Assembly (NCBI GenBank): GCA_900556625.1
Contig: USPQ01000010.1
Span: 1-57,131 of the forward strand
From: an uncultured Bacteroides sp.
GTDB taxonomy: Bacteria > Bacteroidota > Bacteroidia > Bacteroidales > Bacteroidaceae
Direction of reading: 5' to 3'
DNA: 57,131 bases
A program made the position numbers and the translations under genes. Below, piece by piece: positions 9,216 to 17,652 of this stretch (the stretch's first letter is position 1; every line of letters starts with the position of its first letter). Below the pieces are notes generated by a model. It saw only the letters and a program-made list of their open reading frames with translations, did not search any database and was not told where the DNA came from.

Positions 9216-10499
9216 TTATGACAACTTTTTACCTGCAATGACCTCTTTTAATGTCTCTTTGCATAAATAACGCTGCGCTAAATCCTGTATTTCCGCAGGA
9301 GTAATCTCGTTTACGGCTTGCAAAGAACGTGCGAAGTAATCATCCTTCAAACCGGAAGTAGCTATAAATATCCACGCATCCGAGAGAGAGAAAGGCGATT
9401 CATAACTGCGGCACATTTCTCCCAACATATAGTTGCGCACTATCCTCAACTCTTCTGCAGATACAGGATCCAGGTGCAACCGGTCTATTTCGTGATATAC
9501 TTCCTGTATTAACAGCTCCACATATTCATTATCCGTCTCCGTCGAAACAATCAGCAAGCCGCTATCCGGATAAAATACTACTCCTGCCGATATGCCATAA
9601 GTATACCCTTTATCTTCGCGAATGTTGGACATCAGACGGCTACCGAAATAACCTCCGAACAATGTCATCAGCACACGCAGCTTCGGATAGTCGGGATGTT
9701 CGCGAGTAATGGTGGTACATCCCATTTTCACTGCGCTCTGCATAGCGTCTTCACGTTCCGTAAAAATCCTCTTCTCAGGTATAGCCGCAAACGGGAAACT
9801 CGACTTCGGCATCTGTAATTGATATTGCCCGAACGGAATCCCGAAAATATCCGTTACACGGCTAATGATATCATCCGTCACCTTGCCGGATAAGAAAATG
9901 GAGCAATTGCCGGAATGGTAATACCGCTCATAAAACTCACGAAGCACTTCTGGAGTTATGGTATGATAATCCTCCTCCATCACTATTTTCCCGCACGGAT
10001 GTTGTTCACCGTAAAGAGACTTCAGCAAACTACGATGTGCAAGAAAATCAACCTTAGAGGTATTGACCAAATATTGCTGGATATTGGTATCCAGAATAGT
10101 TTGAAGCTCCTTTTGTGGAAACAGTGGTTCCTTAATCATCGACTCTACCACTTCCAACGTTTTCGCTAAATACTTATTCAATGAATAAACAGTGATATAA
10201 GCATACTCCGAAGAACTGGAGAGTTCTAGCCACGAACCATAATAATCCAATTTCTCCGCAATGGTGGCAGCCGTATATTTCGTCGTACCTTCGCGCAACA
10301 TACGGTTCGTAAACAAAGCTTGCAACTTCTGCGACTGCTGCCAGCGACCTCCGGAGAAAAGCACATCCATACGCACCACTTCCTGTTCACCGGCATTAAT
10401 AACAGTCAGCGGAATACCATTCGGCAACGTTGTCCTGACAGGAGTCTGTATATGGAAATTTTTCAGAGGTTGTATCTCAGGCTGTATCGTGCGATCCAT
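9216..10499 (-). CDS. M16-family peptidase-like protein lacking the zinc motif
   Basis: 427 residues with the two-lobed architecture of M16 (insulinase/processing peptidase) proteins: an N-terminal LPNGIPLTVI start and a C-terminal SRLMSNIREDKGYTYGI segment that carries the Arg/Tyr pair. The catalytic HxxEH is absent; the aligned stretch ALFTNRMLREGT has L62, N65 and R66 at the H, E and H positions. Such inactive chains usually pair with an active subunit, but no active M16 gene is in this window. Last gene of the PBP-HPPK-kdsB cluster, starting 5 bp after kdsB. It could be a chaperone-like or regulatory partner. Confidence 0.85.
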   Translation of the reverse strand: MDRTIQPEIQPLKNFHIQTPVRTTLPNGIPLTVINAGEQEVVRMDVLFSGGRWQQSQKLQALFTNRMLREGTTKYTAATIAEKLDYYGSWLELSSSSEYAYITVYSLNKYLAKTLEVVESMIKEPLFPQKELQTILDTNIQQYLVNTSKVDFLAHRSLLKSLYGEQHPCGKIVMEEDYHTITPEVLREFYERYYHSGNCSIFLSGKVTDDIISRVTDIFGIPFGQYQLQMPKSSFPFAAIPEKRIFTEREDAMQSAVKMGCTTITREHPDYPKLRVLMTLFGGYFGSRLMSNIREDKGYTYGISAGVVFYPDSGLLIVSTETDNEYVELLIQEVYHEIDRLHLDPVSAEELRIVRNYMLGEMCRSYESPFSLSDAWIFIATSGLKDDYFARSLQAVNEITPAEIQDLAQRYLCKETLKEVIAGKKLS

Positions 10500-10504
10500 A
10501 AACG

Positions 10505-11257
10505 TTATAATCTATTTTTCAAAAATTCTTCTGCACGCGCCAAGTCCTGTGGAGTATCAATTCCAATCGTTTCCACTTCACTGATCCCCACTTTTATTTT
10601 ATACCCGTTTTCCAGCCAGCGCAGTTGCTCCAACGATTCCGCTATCTCAAGTGATGATTGCGGTAGTGCGGTTATCTCCCTCAGCACTTCCGTACGGTAA
10701 GCATACAAACCGATATGTTTATAGTAGGTATGTCCTTTCAGCCAATCCTTCTTCTCGGCATTACGCTGATAAGGGATGATAGAACGACTGAAATACAGGG
10801 CATTCCAATTTGCATTGACTACCACTTTGGGAGAGTTCACATTCTCAAGTACGGCAAACGGCTCATCAGCAGTAAAAGGCTTTACCAATGTAGCAATCTG
10901 TGTAGTAGGATCTTCAAAACAAGCTTTCACGGCATTCAACTGCGAAGGCTGTATAAAAGGCTCGTCCCCTTGTATATTGACTACCACATCAAAGTCCCCT
11001 CCAATCTTGACGCAAGCCTCATAACAACGGTCCGTACCGCTTTTATGATGAACAGAAGTCATCACCACCTTACCGCCGAAAGCTTTCACCGCCTTCTCAA
11101 TTCGTTCGTCATCAGTAGCCACATACGCATCATCCAAAATGCCGGCTACTTGTTCATACACACGCTGTATCACTGTTTTTCCGCCCAAGATAGCCAACGG
11201 TTTCGCAGGGAAACGGGTAGAGGCATAACGGGCAGGTATAATTCCCAGAAATTTCAT
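10505..11257 (-). CDS. kdsB: 3-deoxy-manno-octulosonate cytidylyltransferase
   Basis: 250 residues, full length. The enzyme activates Kdo with CTP to CMP-Kdo for the inner core of the Gram-negative lipid A glycolipid. The N-terminal nucleotidyltransferase signature IIPARYASTRFPAKPL and the downstream NIQGDEPFI motif are clear. The start codon directly abuts the HPPK stop codon and M16 follows after 5 bp, so it is translated within the operon led by the PBP. Confidence 0.96.
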   Translation of the reverse strand: MKFLGIIPARYASTRFPAKPLAILGGKTVIQRVYEQVAGILDDAYVATDDERIEKAVKAFGGKVVMTSVHHKSGTDRCYEACVKIGGDFDVVVNIQGDEPFIQPSQLNAVKACFEDPTTQIATLVKPFTADEPFAVLENVNSPKVVVNANWNALYFSRSIIPYQRNAEKKDWLKGHTYYKHIGLYAYRTEVLREITALPQSSLEIAESLEQLRWLENGYKIKVGISEVETIGIDTPQDLARAEEFLKNRL

Positions 11258-11644
11258 TTATTTAATAGATAATGAAGAATAAAGAGCGGATAATGACTGC
11301 TGCACATATTCCCTCTCCCAATCTTCCGGTTTTATTATTTTATCATCATACAAAAGTATATCAATATCCAAACAGACTTTCTCTTCCTTCTTATCCTCCG
11401 GCAGACGACCGGAAGCCAGTTCTATGTCTTTCAGTATCCTCTTCACGAGTTCCTCATCCTTATCCGAAAAGAACATGATCACTTGATTGGAAAACAAAGC
11501 CGGATTTTTGAAGAACAAAGGTTCCGTCTCCAACTCAGGTGCCCGGTAGATAGGAGAAAACTGTTCCGCCAGTTTCTGCCTGGCAAAAGTCAGATTCTCC
11601 GTTCTATTGTAGTTGCTCCCTATGCAAACAATGTATTTGTGCAT
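11258..11644 (-). CDS. folK: Short HPPK-like protein (folate pathway)
   Basis: With the start at 11644 (MHKYIVCIGSN), 128 residues. HPPK transfers pyrophosphate from ATP to 6-hydroxymethyl-dihydropterin before dihydropteroate synthesis. The N-terminal CIGSNYNRTENL and the metal-binding LDIDILLYD near residue 95 fit the family. The protein is about 30 residues shorter than E. coli FolK, lacks the canonical RWGPR before the DLDI motif and most of the C-terminal helix region. A longer frame exists to 11779 but runs inside the PBP gene; the chosen start lies 4 bp after the PBP stop. Activity is likely but not certain. Confidence 0.75.
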   Translation of the reverse strand: MHKYIVCIGSNYNRTENLTFARQKLAEQFSPIYRAPELETEPLFFKNPALFSNQVIMFFSDKDEELVKRILKDIELASGRLPEDKKEEKVCLDIDILLYDDKIIKPEDWEREYVQQSLSALYSSLSIK

Positions 11645-11648
11645 CTTT

Positions 11649-13970
11649 TTAGTTGAAAAGATCATCCAGTCCCATTTCCTCCACCTCGCCATCCGGAGTC
11701 TCCGAACCGGCACAAGGATCGAATCCTTCCGGAAGTTTAAAAGTTTCCTGCTGATCGTATCCCAAAGTCGGGTCATCAAATACCTTCTTCATATATTTTG
11801 CCCAAATAGGTAAAGCAGCGGCAGCTCCCTGTCCGTATGTCATCGATCCGAAGTGGATATCACGTTCGTCACCTCCAACCCAACAGCCGGACACCAACGA
11901 AGGGGTAAAGCCCATAAACCAACTATCCGAGTTCTCATTTGTCGTCCCCGTCTTTCCACCCATATCCGCAGTAATTCCATAACGTCGGACACGTCCGCCC
12001 GTTCCTTCATTTATAACGGCACGCAACATGACCAACATTTTATATACACTTGAAGTACTGATCACCTCATCCATTTGTGGCGCAAACGTAGAAATCACAT
12101 TACCTTCACTGTCCTCGATCCGAGTCACAAACAAAGGAGCCACCCGAATCCCCCTATTAGCAAAAGCAGTATATGCACTCACCATCTCTCCGACAGAAAT
12201 CTCACAAGGTCCCAGACAAAGTGAAACAACCGGGTCGATGGCCTTGTTGCGCACTCCGAAACTATGGATCAGCCGCACCAATTCATACGGATTCAGTTTG
12301 CCCATCAGATAAGCCGAAATCCAGTTATCCGAATTAGCCAGTCCCCATTTTAGAGTAACCATCTCACCATAACGCTTCTTATTGGAATTACGTGGCGACC
12401 ATGGTTCCCCAGTTTCTGTAATCAACGTTTGCTCTACGTGGCGCACCTGGTCGCAAGGAGAAAAATTATTCTCCATAGCCAGCGTATACAAGTACGGTTT
12501 GATAGTAGACCCTACCTGACGGCGTCCTACCATCGCCATGTCATATTGGAAATATGTATAATTAGGTCCGCCAACATAAGCTTTCACATGCCCGTTCATA
12601 GGATCCATCGACATAAAGCCGGTACGAAGGAATGACTTATAATAGCGGATTGAATCCATCGGAGTCATAATCGTGTCCTTGCTTCCCATCCACGAAAAGA
12701 CTGTCATTTCCTGCGGTGTATCGAATGCTTTCCGAATCTCCTGTTCAGAATTCCCCGCCTCTTTCATCAGCCGGTAACGCTCTGTCTGTTTCATGGCCTT
12801 CGTCAACAGTTCTTCCACCCGTTTCGCAGGCAGCACTCTTGCGTATGGCGCATTCTTACTTCCTACTTTTTCTTTGAAAAACAAAGGTTGCAAATAACTC
12901 AAATGTTCTTCTACCGCCTCCTCCGCATATTGTTGCATCCGCGAGTTGAGAGTCGTATAAATCTTCAGTCCGTCCGTGTAGACATTATAATTCGAACCAT
13001 CCTTCTTTTTATTCTTCGCACACCAGCCATACAGAGGATTCGTTTCCCAAGAAAGGGAGTCTTCATAGAATTTCTGCATTTGCCAACCACGATAATTACT
13101 CTTCACCGGCTTGGTTGCTGTCATCACACCACGCAGGTATTCACGGAAATAAGTAGCCAAACCTTCCTTGTGGTCAACACGGTTATACGACAATTTCAAA
13201 GGAAGCGCTTGCAGAGAATCACATTCGGATTCAGTAATATATCCCGCTTTACGCATCTGTCCAAGCACCACATTACGACGGCCGCGAGAACGCTCATTAA
13301 AACGAACAGGATTATAGAGTGACGGATTTTTACACATACCAACCAAGGTAGCCGCTTCCTCTATTTTCAAGTCCTTCGGTTCACGGTTAAAATAAGTATG
13401 CGCAGCCGTCTTAATACCGACAGCATTATTCAGGAAATCAAACTTATTGAGGTACATACTCAGAATTTCCTCTTTGGTGTAATAACGCTCGAGTTTTACG
13501 GCAATCACCCACTCAATCGGTTTCTGGAAAAGACGCTGGAGAGTATTTCTCGCCACATTCTCCGTAAACAACTGCTTGGCAAGCTGCTGTGATAAAGTAC
13601 TTCCCCCACCCGCATTTTTCTGGAATAACAAACCACGTTTCACAAATGCACGGAACAACGCCTTAGCGTCAATCCCCGAGTGTTCGGCAAAACGAACATC
13701 TTCTGTCGCAATCAACGCATTAATAATGTTGGGTGACAAGTCCTTGTAGGCTGTATACACACGATTTTCCTTACTATAAGACCAAGTACCGAGCACTTTC
13801 TCATCCTCAGAAAAGATCTCCGTCGCAAATTTATAACTTGGATTCTCCAGTTCCTCCACTGGAGGCATATAGCCGATCCAACCTTTCGAAATAGAAACAA
13901 AAATAATGACGACAGCCACTACTGCGATTGCCAATAAAATCCAAAGAGCTTTTATTATTTTTCGAATCAT
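11649..13970 (-). CDS. mrcA: Class A penicillin-binding protein (PBP1A-like)
   Basis: 773 residues, bifunctional peptidoglycan glycosyltransferase and transpeptidase anchored by one N-terminal membrane helix (about 7-29). The GT51 domain shows IATEDVRFAEHSGID and GGGSTLSQQLAKQLF (about 88-135). The transpeptidase domain shows the SxxK serine in GSTIKP (about 487), SDN as the SxN motif and KTGTT (about 670). First gene of a four-gene cluster with folK, kdsB and the M16-like gene, behind a very good promoter. The gene symbol could equally be given as ponA. Confidence 0.95.
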   Translation of the reverse strand: MIRKIIKALWILLAIAVVAVVIIFVSISKGWIGYMPPVEELENPSYKFATEIFSEDEKVLGTWSYSKENRVYTAYKDLSPNIINALIATEDVRFAEHSGIDAKALFRAFVKRGLLFQKNAGGGSTLSQQLAKQLFTENVARNTLQRLFQKPIEWVIAVKLERYYTKEEILSMYLNKFDFLNNAVGIKTAAHTYFNREPKDLKIEEAATLVGMCKNPSLYNPVRFNERSRGRRNVVLGQMRKAGYITESECDSLQALPLKLSYNRVDHKEGLATYFREYLRGVMTATKPVKSNYRGWQMQKFYEDSLSWETNPLYGWCAKNKKKDGSNYNVYTDGLKIYTTLNSRMQQYAEEAVEEHLSYLQPLFFKEKVGSKNAPYARVLPAKRVEELLTKAMKQTERYRLMKEAGNSEQEIRKAFDTPQEMTVFSWMGSKDTIMTPMDSIRYYKSFLRTGFMSMDPMNGHVKAYVGGPNYTYFQYDMAMVGRRQVGSTIKPYLYTLAMENNFSPCDQVRHVEQTLITETGEPWSPRNSNKKRYGEMVTLKWGLANSDNWISAYLMGKLNPYELVRLIHSFGVRNKAIDPVVSLCLGPCEISVGEMVSAYTAFANRGIRVAPLFVTRIEDSEGNVISTFAPQMDEVISTSSVYKMLVMLRAVINEGTGGRVRRYGITADMGGKTGTTNENSDSWFMGFTPSLVSGCWVGGDERDIHFGSMTYGQGAAAALPIWAKYMKKVFDDPTLGYDQQETFKLPEGFDPCAGSETPDGEVEEMGLDDLFN

Positions 13971-14009
13971 GTTTTTTCTTGCTTATAAAAAATGCACTTA
14001 ATTAAGTTA

Positions 14010-14041
14010 CAAAGGTAGATAAAATCCGGTAGCCGACCAAA
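14010..14041 (-). promoter_or_regulatory. Promoter of the PBP-folK-kdsB-M16 cluster
   Basis: On the minus strand TTTG (14041-14038) is followed after exactly 20 bp by TACCTTTG (14017-14010), a full match to the Bacteroides primary sigma consensus. It lies about 40 bp before the PBP start codon. Confidence 0.75.
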
Positions 14042-14046
14042 CAAAA

Positions 14047-14073
14047 ACAGGCGGGATTTTTATTCCCGCCTGT
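14047..14073 (-). terminator. Terminator of the AAA-ATPase/DUF1703 gene
   Basis: A perfect ten-pair stem ACAGGCGGGA/TCCCGCCTGT with a seven-base loop. On the minus strand a T-run (TTTTTGT) follows. It lies about 60 bp after the stop at 14132 and abuts the -33 box of the PBP promoter. Confidence 0.82.
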
Positions 14074-14131
14074 CATTCACCCTAACTCTATCTATTCAGA
14101 GTTACCAATTATGAACGAGTCGTATAGTAAC

Positions 14132-15703
14132 TCACCATTTATCAATAGTCTGTAATTTCCATTCTCCTATCGTACAGCGTTCACTATCAAAGTTGATCGC
14201 CACTTTCACTACCGGAAGCCCACACAAAGCGAAGCGTTCAGGATAATTCTTCAGATTGATCTGTTCCAGAGCTTCACCGGCAGTCTTGTCAAGCTTCAAC
14301 TCCATCACATAGAGCGTTGTTTTCGTACGAAGCACCACATCCACTCGACCACGGGGGGTACGGACTTCAACATCCACAAAAGAACCCAATAAGCTGAAAA
14401 TAATGTAGAACATCTGCTGATAGTGACCTTCATACCTTGTATTGTCACAATAAGGAATGGTAGACAAGAAAGTCTGCAGCCGACGCAACGCAGAATCCAT
14501 ATCATCATTACGGATATCACGGGAAAGATAAGCTACCATGGTATTCGTTTTTTCAGTAGGTGTAGACACATAATAAGGCAACAGACTCCTCATCAAGCCG
14601 ACCCTAACTTCTTTATTAGGAATATCCAATGTGTACAGTCCCAACTCGCTATCGTAACCCTTGATGGTGATATAACCGCTCTGATATAACAGCGGAGTAA
14701 TACTGGACATTGTCTCCGTCGGTGCATCAAAATCCTCCACAGCTGCTGTTTTTCCTCCGACTTCAGAAGGTTCAACACCGAACTTCTCCAACATCTTTAT
14801 CAAGTATGTAGGAGTGCCGCTACCGAACCAGTAAGAACCGAACTTGCCATCCGCAAAAGCATTCAACAGACTGAACGGATTATAGAGGTCGGGAGACGGA
14901 TAAGTGAAATGATAACCGTCATAATTCTCCTTCAACTTCAGCAAGACCTCTTCAGGAGAAATATTCAATTTCGCAGCCAACATCCCCATATCCTCTTTCA
15001 TCTGCGTTAGCATCTCATCCTCCGTTATTCCGCAAATTGCAGCGTATGATTCATCCATGCTGATATTCTTGATATTATTCAATTCACTAAAGATACTCAA
15101 CTGAGAGAACTTGGTGATACCAGTCAGAAACACATACTTCAGATAAGGATCACAAGCTTTCAAGGGACTATAGAAGTTACGCATGATATTACGTAATACG
15201 CCTAGATTTTCCTTTTCGTGTACCACATCAAGCAAAGGAGCATCATATTCATCTATAAGAACTACAACCTTTTTCCCTGTCTTTTCATAAGCACACTTGA
15301 TAAGACGGGTTAATCGCAGATTAGCATCACCGGCAGTTATGTCGAGGCCGAAGGTCCGCTCATAGTCTGAAAGCATAAAGTCAAGCAAACGCTCCAAACG
15401 CTCCTTATCCACATGCTTCGCCATACTCATATCAAAATGAAGAACCGGATACTCTATCCAATCCTTCTCCAACCTCTCCATAGCCAACCCTTGAAACAGA
15501 TCCTTACGACCAGAGAAATAACTATGCAAAGTAGAAGTAAGCAAAGACTTACCAAAACGGCGAGGACGGCTCAGAAACACATATTTCGCAAAATGAGTCA
15601 TGCGATAAACGTATTCCGTCTTATCGATATAAAGGTAATTCTTCTCACGAATTTCAGAAAAAGTCTGTATCCCTATGGGGTATAATCTTTGCAAAGCTTC
15701 CAT
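14132..15703 (-). CDS. AAA-ATPase-like / DUF1703 PD-(D/E)XK protein
   Basis: A 523-residue protein of a family present in many copies in Bacteroides. The N-terminal AAA-ATPase_like domain has YPIGIQTFSEIREKNYLYID, then a P-loop-like region SRPRRFGKSLL (about 45-55) and Walker B VVVLIDEYDAPL. The C-terminal DUF1703 part has a PD-(D/E)XK-like core, GRVDVVLRTKTTLYVMELKLD (about 465-487). The start is set at the Met before EALQRL because relatives begin just ahead of the PIGIQTF motif and a candidate -7 box overlaps the longer start at 15721. The function of the family is unknown; a nuclease role is inferred from the fold. Confidence 0.85.
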   Translation of the reverse strand: MEALQRLYPIGIQTFSEIREKNYLYIDKTEYVYRMTHFAKYVFLSRPRRFGKSLLTSTLHSYFSGRKDLFQGLAMERLEKDWIEYPVLHFDMSMAKHVDKERLERLLDFMLSDYERTFGLDITAGDANLRLTRLIKCAYEKTGKKVVVLIDEYDAPLLDVVHEKENLGVLRNIMRNFYSPLKACDPYLKYVFLTGITKFSQLSIFSELNNIKNISMDESYAAICGITEDEMLTQMKEDMGMLAAKLNISPEEVLLKLKENYDGYHFTYPSPDLYNPFSLLNAFADGKFGSYWFGSGTPTYLIKMLEKFGVEPSEVGGKTAAVEDFDAPTETMSSITPLLYQSGYITIKGYDSELGLYTLDIPNKEVRVGLMRSLLPYYVSTPTEKTNTMVAYLSRDIRNDDMDSALRRLQTFLSTIPYCDNTRYEGHYQQMFYIIFSLLGSFVDVEVRTPRGRVDVVLRTKTTLYVMELKLDKTAGEALEQINLKNYPERFALCGLPVVKVAINFDSERCTIGEWKLQTIDKW

Positions 15704-15720
15704 ATCAATCATATTTTTCA

Positions 15721-15728
15721 CAAAGCTA
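15721..15728 (-). promoter_or_regulatory. Candidate -7 element of the DUF1703 gene
   Basis: The minus strand reads TAGCTTTG. Transcription would begin near 15714, giving an almost leaderless message from the 15703 start. The -33 box is poor, so confidence is limited. Confidence 0.4.
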
Positions 15729-15753
15729 CAAAAAATATCCGTTCAAAAAGAAA

Positions 15754-15780
15754 GCAGGCAGAAAACTTTTTCCCGCCTGC
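15754..15780 (-). terminator. Terminator-like hairpin downstream of the capsule operon
   Basis: GCAGGC/GCCTGC plus an inner GAAAA/TTTTC pair, with a small bulge, forms a hairpin; on the minus strand a T-rich run follows (TTTCTTTTTG). It would stop leftward transcripts from the capsule side before the DUF1703 gene, although it is about 500 bp after the last capsule gene. Confidence 0.6.
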
Positions 15781-15818
15781 TCCTTTTACTCTATATGAAC
15801 AGCTCCACAGGTACAAAA

Positions 15819-15931
15819 GGTACAGTAAATACACCCCGCATTTTTCCACGCACACGTACGCACGTACCTAGTTAATTCGCGCACGTGTGCGTGTGTATAG
15901 AGAGCCCCCCAAAAAGTGTACCTACTGTACC
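15819..15931. repeat. Nested inverted repeats (large cruciform)
   Basis: Outer arms 15819-15834 and 15916-15931 match at 14 of 16 positions (left GGTACAGTAAATACAC). Inside them, arms 15847-15861 and 15879-15893 match at 14 of 15 (left CACGCACACGTACGC). The stretch is rich in alternating purine-pyrimidine CACGTACG steps. No gene was found in it. Confidence 0.75.
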
Positions 15932-16013
15932 CGCCATAACCACCGCACCTGATAAACTCATCATACCCGCCACACCCATCGTCAAACAAACACAGTGCTA
16001 TATAAGTCCTAAA

Positions 16014-16062
16014 GCAGTGCTTTACGACCTCTAAAGCTATGCTTTAGCCTTCGTAAAGCACT
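16014..16062. repeat. Double hairpin CAGTGCTTTACGA / TCGTAAAGCACTG
   Basis: A perfect 13-bp outer stem encloses a perfect 7-bp inner stem CTAAAGC/GCTTTAG with a three-base loop; a CCT/CCT internal loop separates them. The AAAGC/GCTTT motif recurs in both stems. Confidence 0.85.
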
Positions 16063-16071
16063 GTTCTAACA

Positions 16072-16105
16072 AATATATCAACTATCTTCACAGACAGTTG
16101 ATATA
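16072..16105. repeat. Hairpin ATATATCAACT / AGTTGATATAT
   Basis: A perfect 11-bp stem, which after one mismatch can extend by three inner pairs (TCT/AGA). Third in a row of palindromes downstream of the capsule operon; no T-tail is present. Confidence 0.8.
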
Positions 16106-16118
16106 TCTCACATACAAA

Positions 16119-16141
16119 TCATATTAGCTTCATGCTAATAT
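16119..16141. repeat. Hairpin CATATTAGC / GCTAATATG
   Basis: A perfect 9-bp stem with loop TTCAT; no terminator-like T-run on either side. Confidence 0.78.
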
Positions 16142-16190
16142 GAGGGTATAAGTCAGGAACATACCACTGTACTCTTCCCGACCTTTTGTC

Positions 16191-16207
16191 AACGTCAAAC
16201 CTTGACG
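16191..16207. repeat. Hairpin ACGTCAA / TTGACGT
   Basis: A perfect 7-bp stem with a three-base loop, about 70 bp after the last capsule gene. It may act in 3' end processing or termination of the capsule transcript but lacks a U-tract. Confidence 0.65.
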
Positions 16208-16278
16208 TATAGTTCTGTTATCCGTACTCTTTCCCCATACCTGATATTAAATTCGATTTATATAGGGAGCTTTGCGAC

Positions 16279-16674
16279 TTATTCATATTGCCAAATGTCA
16301 TCCATAGTAATTGGCACATAGGCCCCCTCTTTCATTTCTATAATGACAGAGGGCTCATGCACAATAAGAGTATGCCACATTCCGGCAGGTACTTGTACGC
16401 CATAAATACCACTTGCAGGATTCAATTCATGCCGAGCACATTCAACACCTTTTTCATCATAAAAAAGTTCCGTTATATGACCTCTAAGCAGAATGACAGT
16501 CTCAATTGTTTTAGTATGACGATGAATAGGAACATGCGTTCCCGGTAGCAAGGCATTGAGCATACGCTGCGAAGTGTCACCTTCACCATTACGCAAATCA
16601 AGATTAATGCGCCGCCGCTCATTTGTTCCCGCCTGAGCTAACAGTTCATCAAGCAGTTTATCATTTATTTCCAT
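16279..16674 (-). CDS. wbuC: WbuC-family cupin protein
   Basis: 131 residues from the chosen start MEINDKLLDELL, which matches the usual WbuC beginning; the upstream ATG at 16683 is possible. The cupin fold is visible with metal ligands in PIHRHTKTIET and the second motif VPAGMWHTLIV. WbuC genes sit beside WbuB and FucNAc synthesis genes in E. coli and Pseudomonas-type O-antigen clusters, but their reaction is not established. Here it is the last gene of the capsule operon and its start overlaps the end of the initiating transferase gene. Confidence 0.88.
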   Translation of the reverse strand: MEINDKLLDELLAQAGTNERRRINLDLRNGEGDTSQRMLNALLPGTHVPIHRHTKTIETVILLRGHITELFYDEKGVECARHELNPASGIYGVQVPAGMWHTLIVHEPSVIIEMKEGAYVPITMDDIWQYE

Positions 16675-17650
16675 ATTTTTCATTAACTTTTGCACGTAGA
16701 TATTCTTCGTGTAGGTGATAATATTTTCTCTTGAACAAGACATAGACGATACAAAGTAATACCAGCACTACAACTAAATACAAATACTTATTCATGGGCA
16801 AATAAATAGCCCCCAAAGAGATTATTAATTGCATAACCATATAGACGGTCGACACTACCACATGCTTAATATGCAATTCATTGGCCATCAATTGATAAAC
16901 ATGTTTACGATGAGGTTTGCCTATATTTTCATGCAATAATATCCGATGGAGAATAGTGAGTACACTATCAACGCCATATACCATTAGCAGCAGAATAGCC
17001 CAATAGTTTCCGCTTTTTAATATATAAGAACCTAAAAAGTAAAGCAAAATAAACGCAATGGATACACTTCCCACATCACCTGCAAAACATTTAGCCTTAG
17101 TGCGGAAGTTAAAGAAGCAGAATATCAGCACGCTAAGCAAAGCCACAATAATGAAATTCCGGTCGACAAACCCCTCCCGCGAATTGAGAATAAGCAACGG
17201 AACAAGCACAGCCAACGAGTAACCGCCGGTAATACCATTTATTCCATCCATAAAGTTATACGCATTGATAATGCCGGTGCATACTATGAGCGCAATGATA
17301 ACCACCCACCAATACTCGGGCAGCAAAATCCCCCACTGGTAGAACATGAGTGTCATGGCGACAAAGTGCACAATCAAGCGAAATTTATTGGATACCGAAT
17401 GAATATCATCCGCAAAACTGATACCACCCAACATAGTGAGTCCTAACAGGAACCAAGGACATGTAAAACCATAGAAGGCAGCATAAAGCCAGGCTCCAAA
17501 CAAGAAAATAATACCTCCGCCACGCAACACAATAGTACTGTGCGATGAACGCAAGTTGGGTTTGTCTATAATGTTAAACTTGTCGGCAATCTTAAAATAG
17601 ACCCATTCAAGAACAAGCAATAATACTGCTATTAACAGATATACAACCAT
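16661..17650 (-). CDS. WecA/WbpL-like undecaprenyl-phosphate sugar-1-P transferase
   Basis: 329 residues with about ten membrane segments, glycosyltransferase family 4 of the MraY/WecA type. It starts the repeat unit by moving an amino-sugar 1-phosphate from a UDP-sugar to undecaprenyl phosphate. Visible motifs are FADDIHS (catalytic Asp pair), NAYNFMDGINGITGG and the cytoplasmic HRKHVYQ loop. Its neighbour, an NDP-sugar reductase/epimerase, suggests the sugar is D-QuiNAc or D-FucNAc, as with WbpL, rather than GlcNAc. It starts 2 bp after the epimerase gene. Confidence 0.9.
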   Translation of the reverse strand: MVVYLLIAVLLLVLEWVYFKIADKFNIIDKPNLRSSHSTIVLRGGGIIFLFGAWLYAAFYGFTCPWFLLGLTMLGGISFADDIHSVSNKFRLIVHFVAMTLMFYQWGILLPEYWWVVIIALIVCTGIINAYNFMDGINGITGGYSLAVLVPLLILNSREGFVDRNFIIVALLSVLIFCFFNFRTKAKCFAGDVGSVSIAFILLYFLGSYILKSGNYWAILLLMVYGVDSVLTILHRILLHENIGKPHRKHVYQLMANELHIKHVVVSTVYMVMQLIISLGAIYLPMNKYLYLVVVLVLLCIVYVLFKRKYYHLHEEYLRAKVNEKYGNK

Positions 17651-17652
17651 AC

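Larger units (their letters stand above)
15704..16278. other. Gene-free stretch of about 575 bp
   Basis: No credible gene is seen on either strand; open frames of 60-67 codons here are low-complexity and overlap the palindromes. The stretch holds one promoter element, one terminator-like hairpin and five palindromic structures. Confidence 0.7.

Noticed and set aside
10715..11272. 185-codon frame opposite kdsB
   Set aside because: Shadow of a full-length conserved gene, with no recognisable family or promoter.
11645..11779. Longer start for the HPPK gene
   Set aside because: These codons lie inside the PBP coding region and do not match the HPPK N-terminus; MHKYIVCIGSN is the family start.
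15786..15989. 67-codon Gly/Tyr/Cys-rich frame on the minus strand
   Set aside because: Low-complexity translation of the nested inverted repeats; no start signal.
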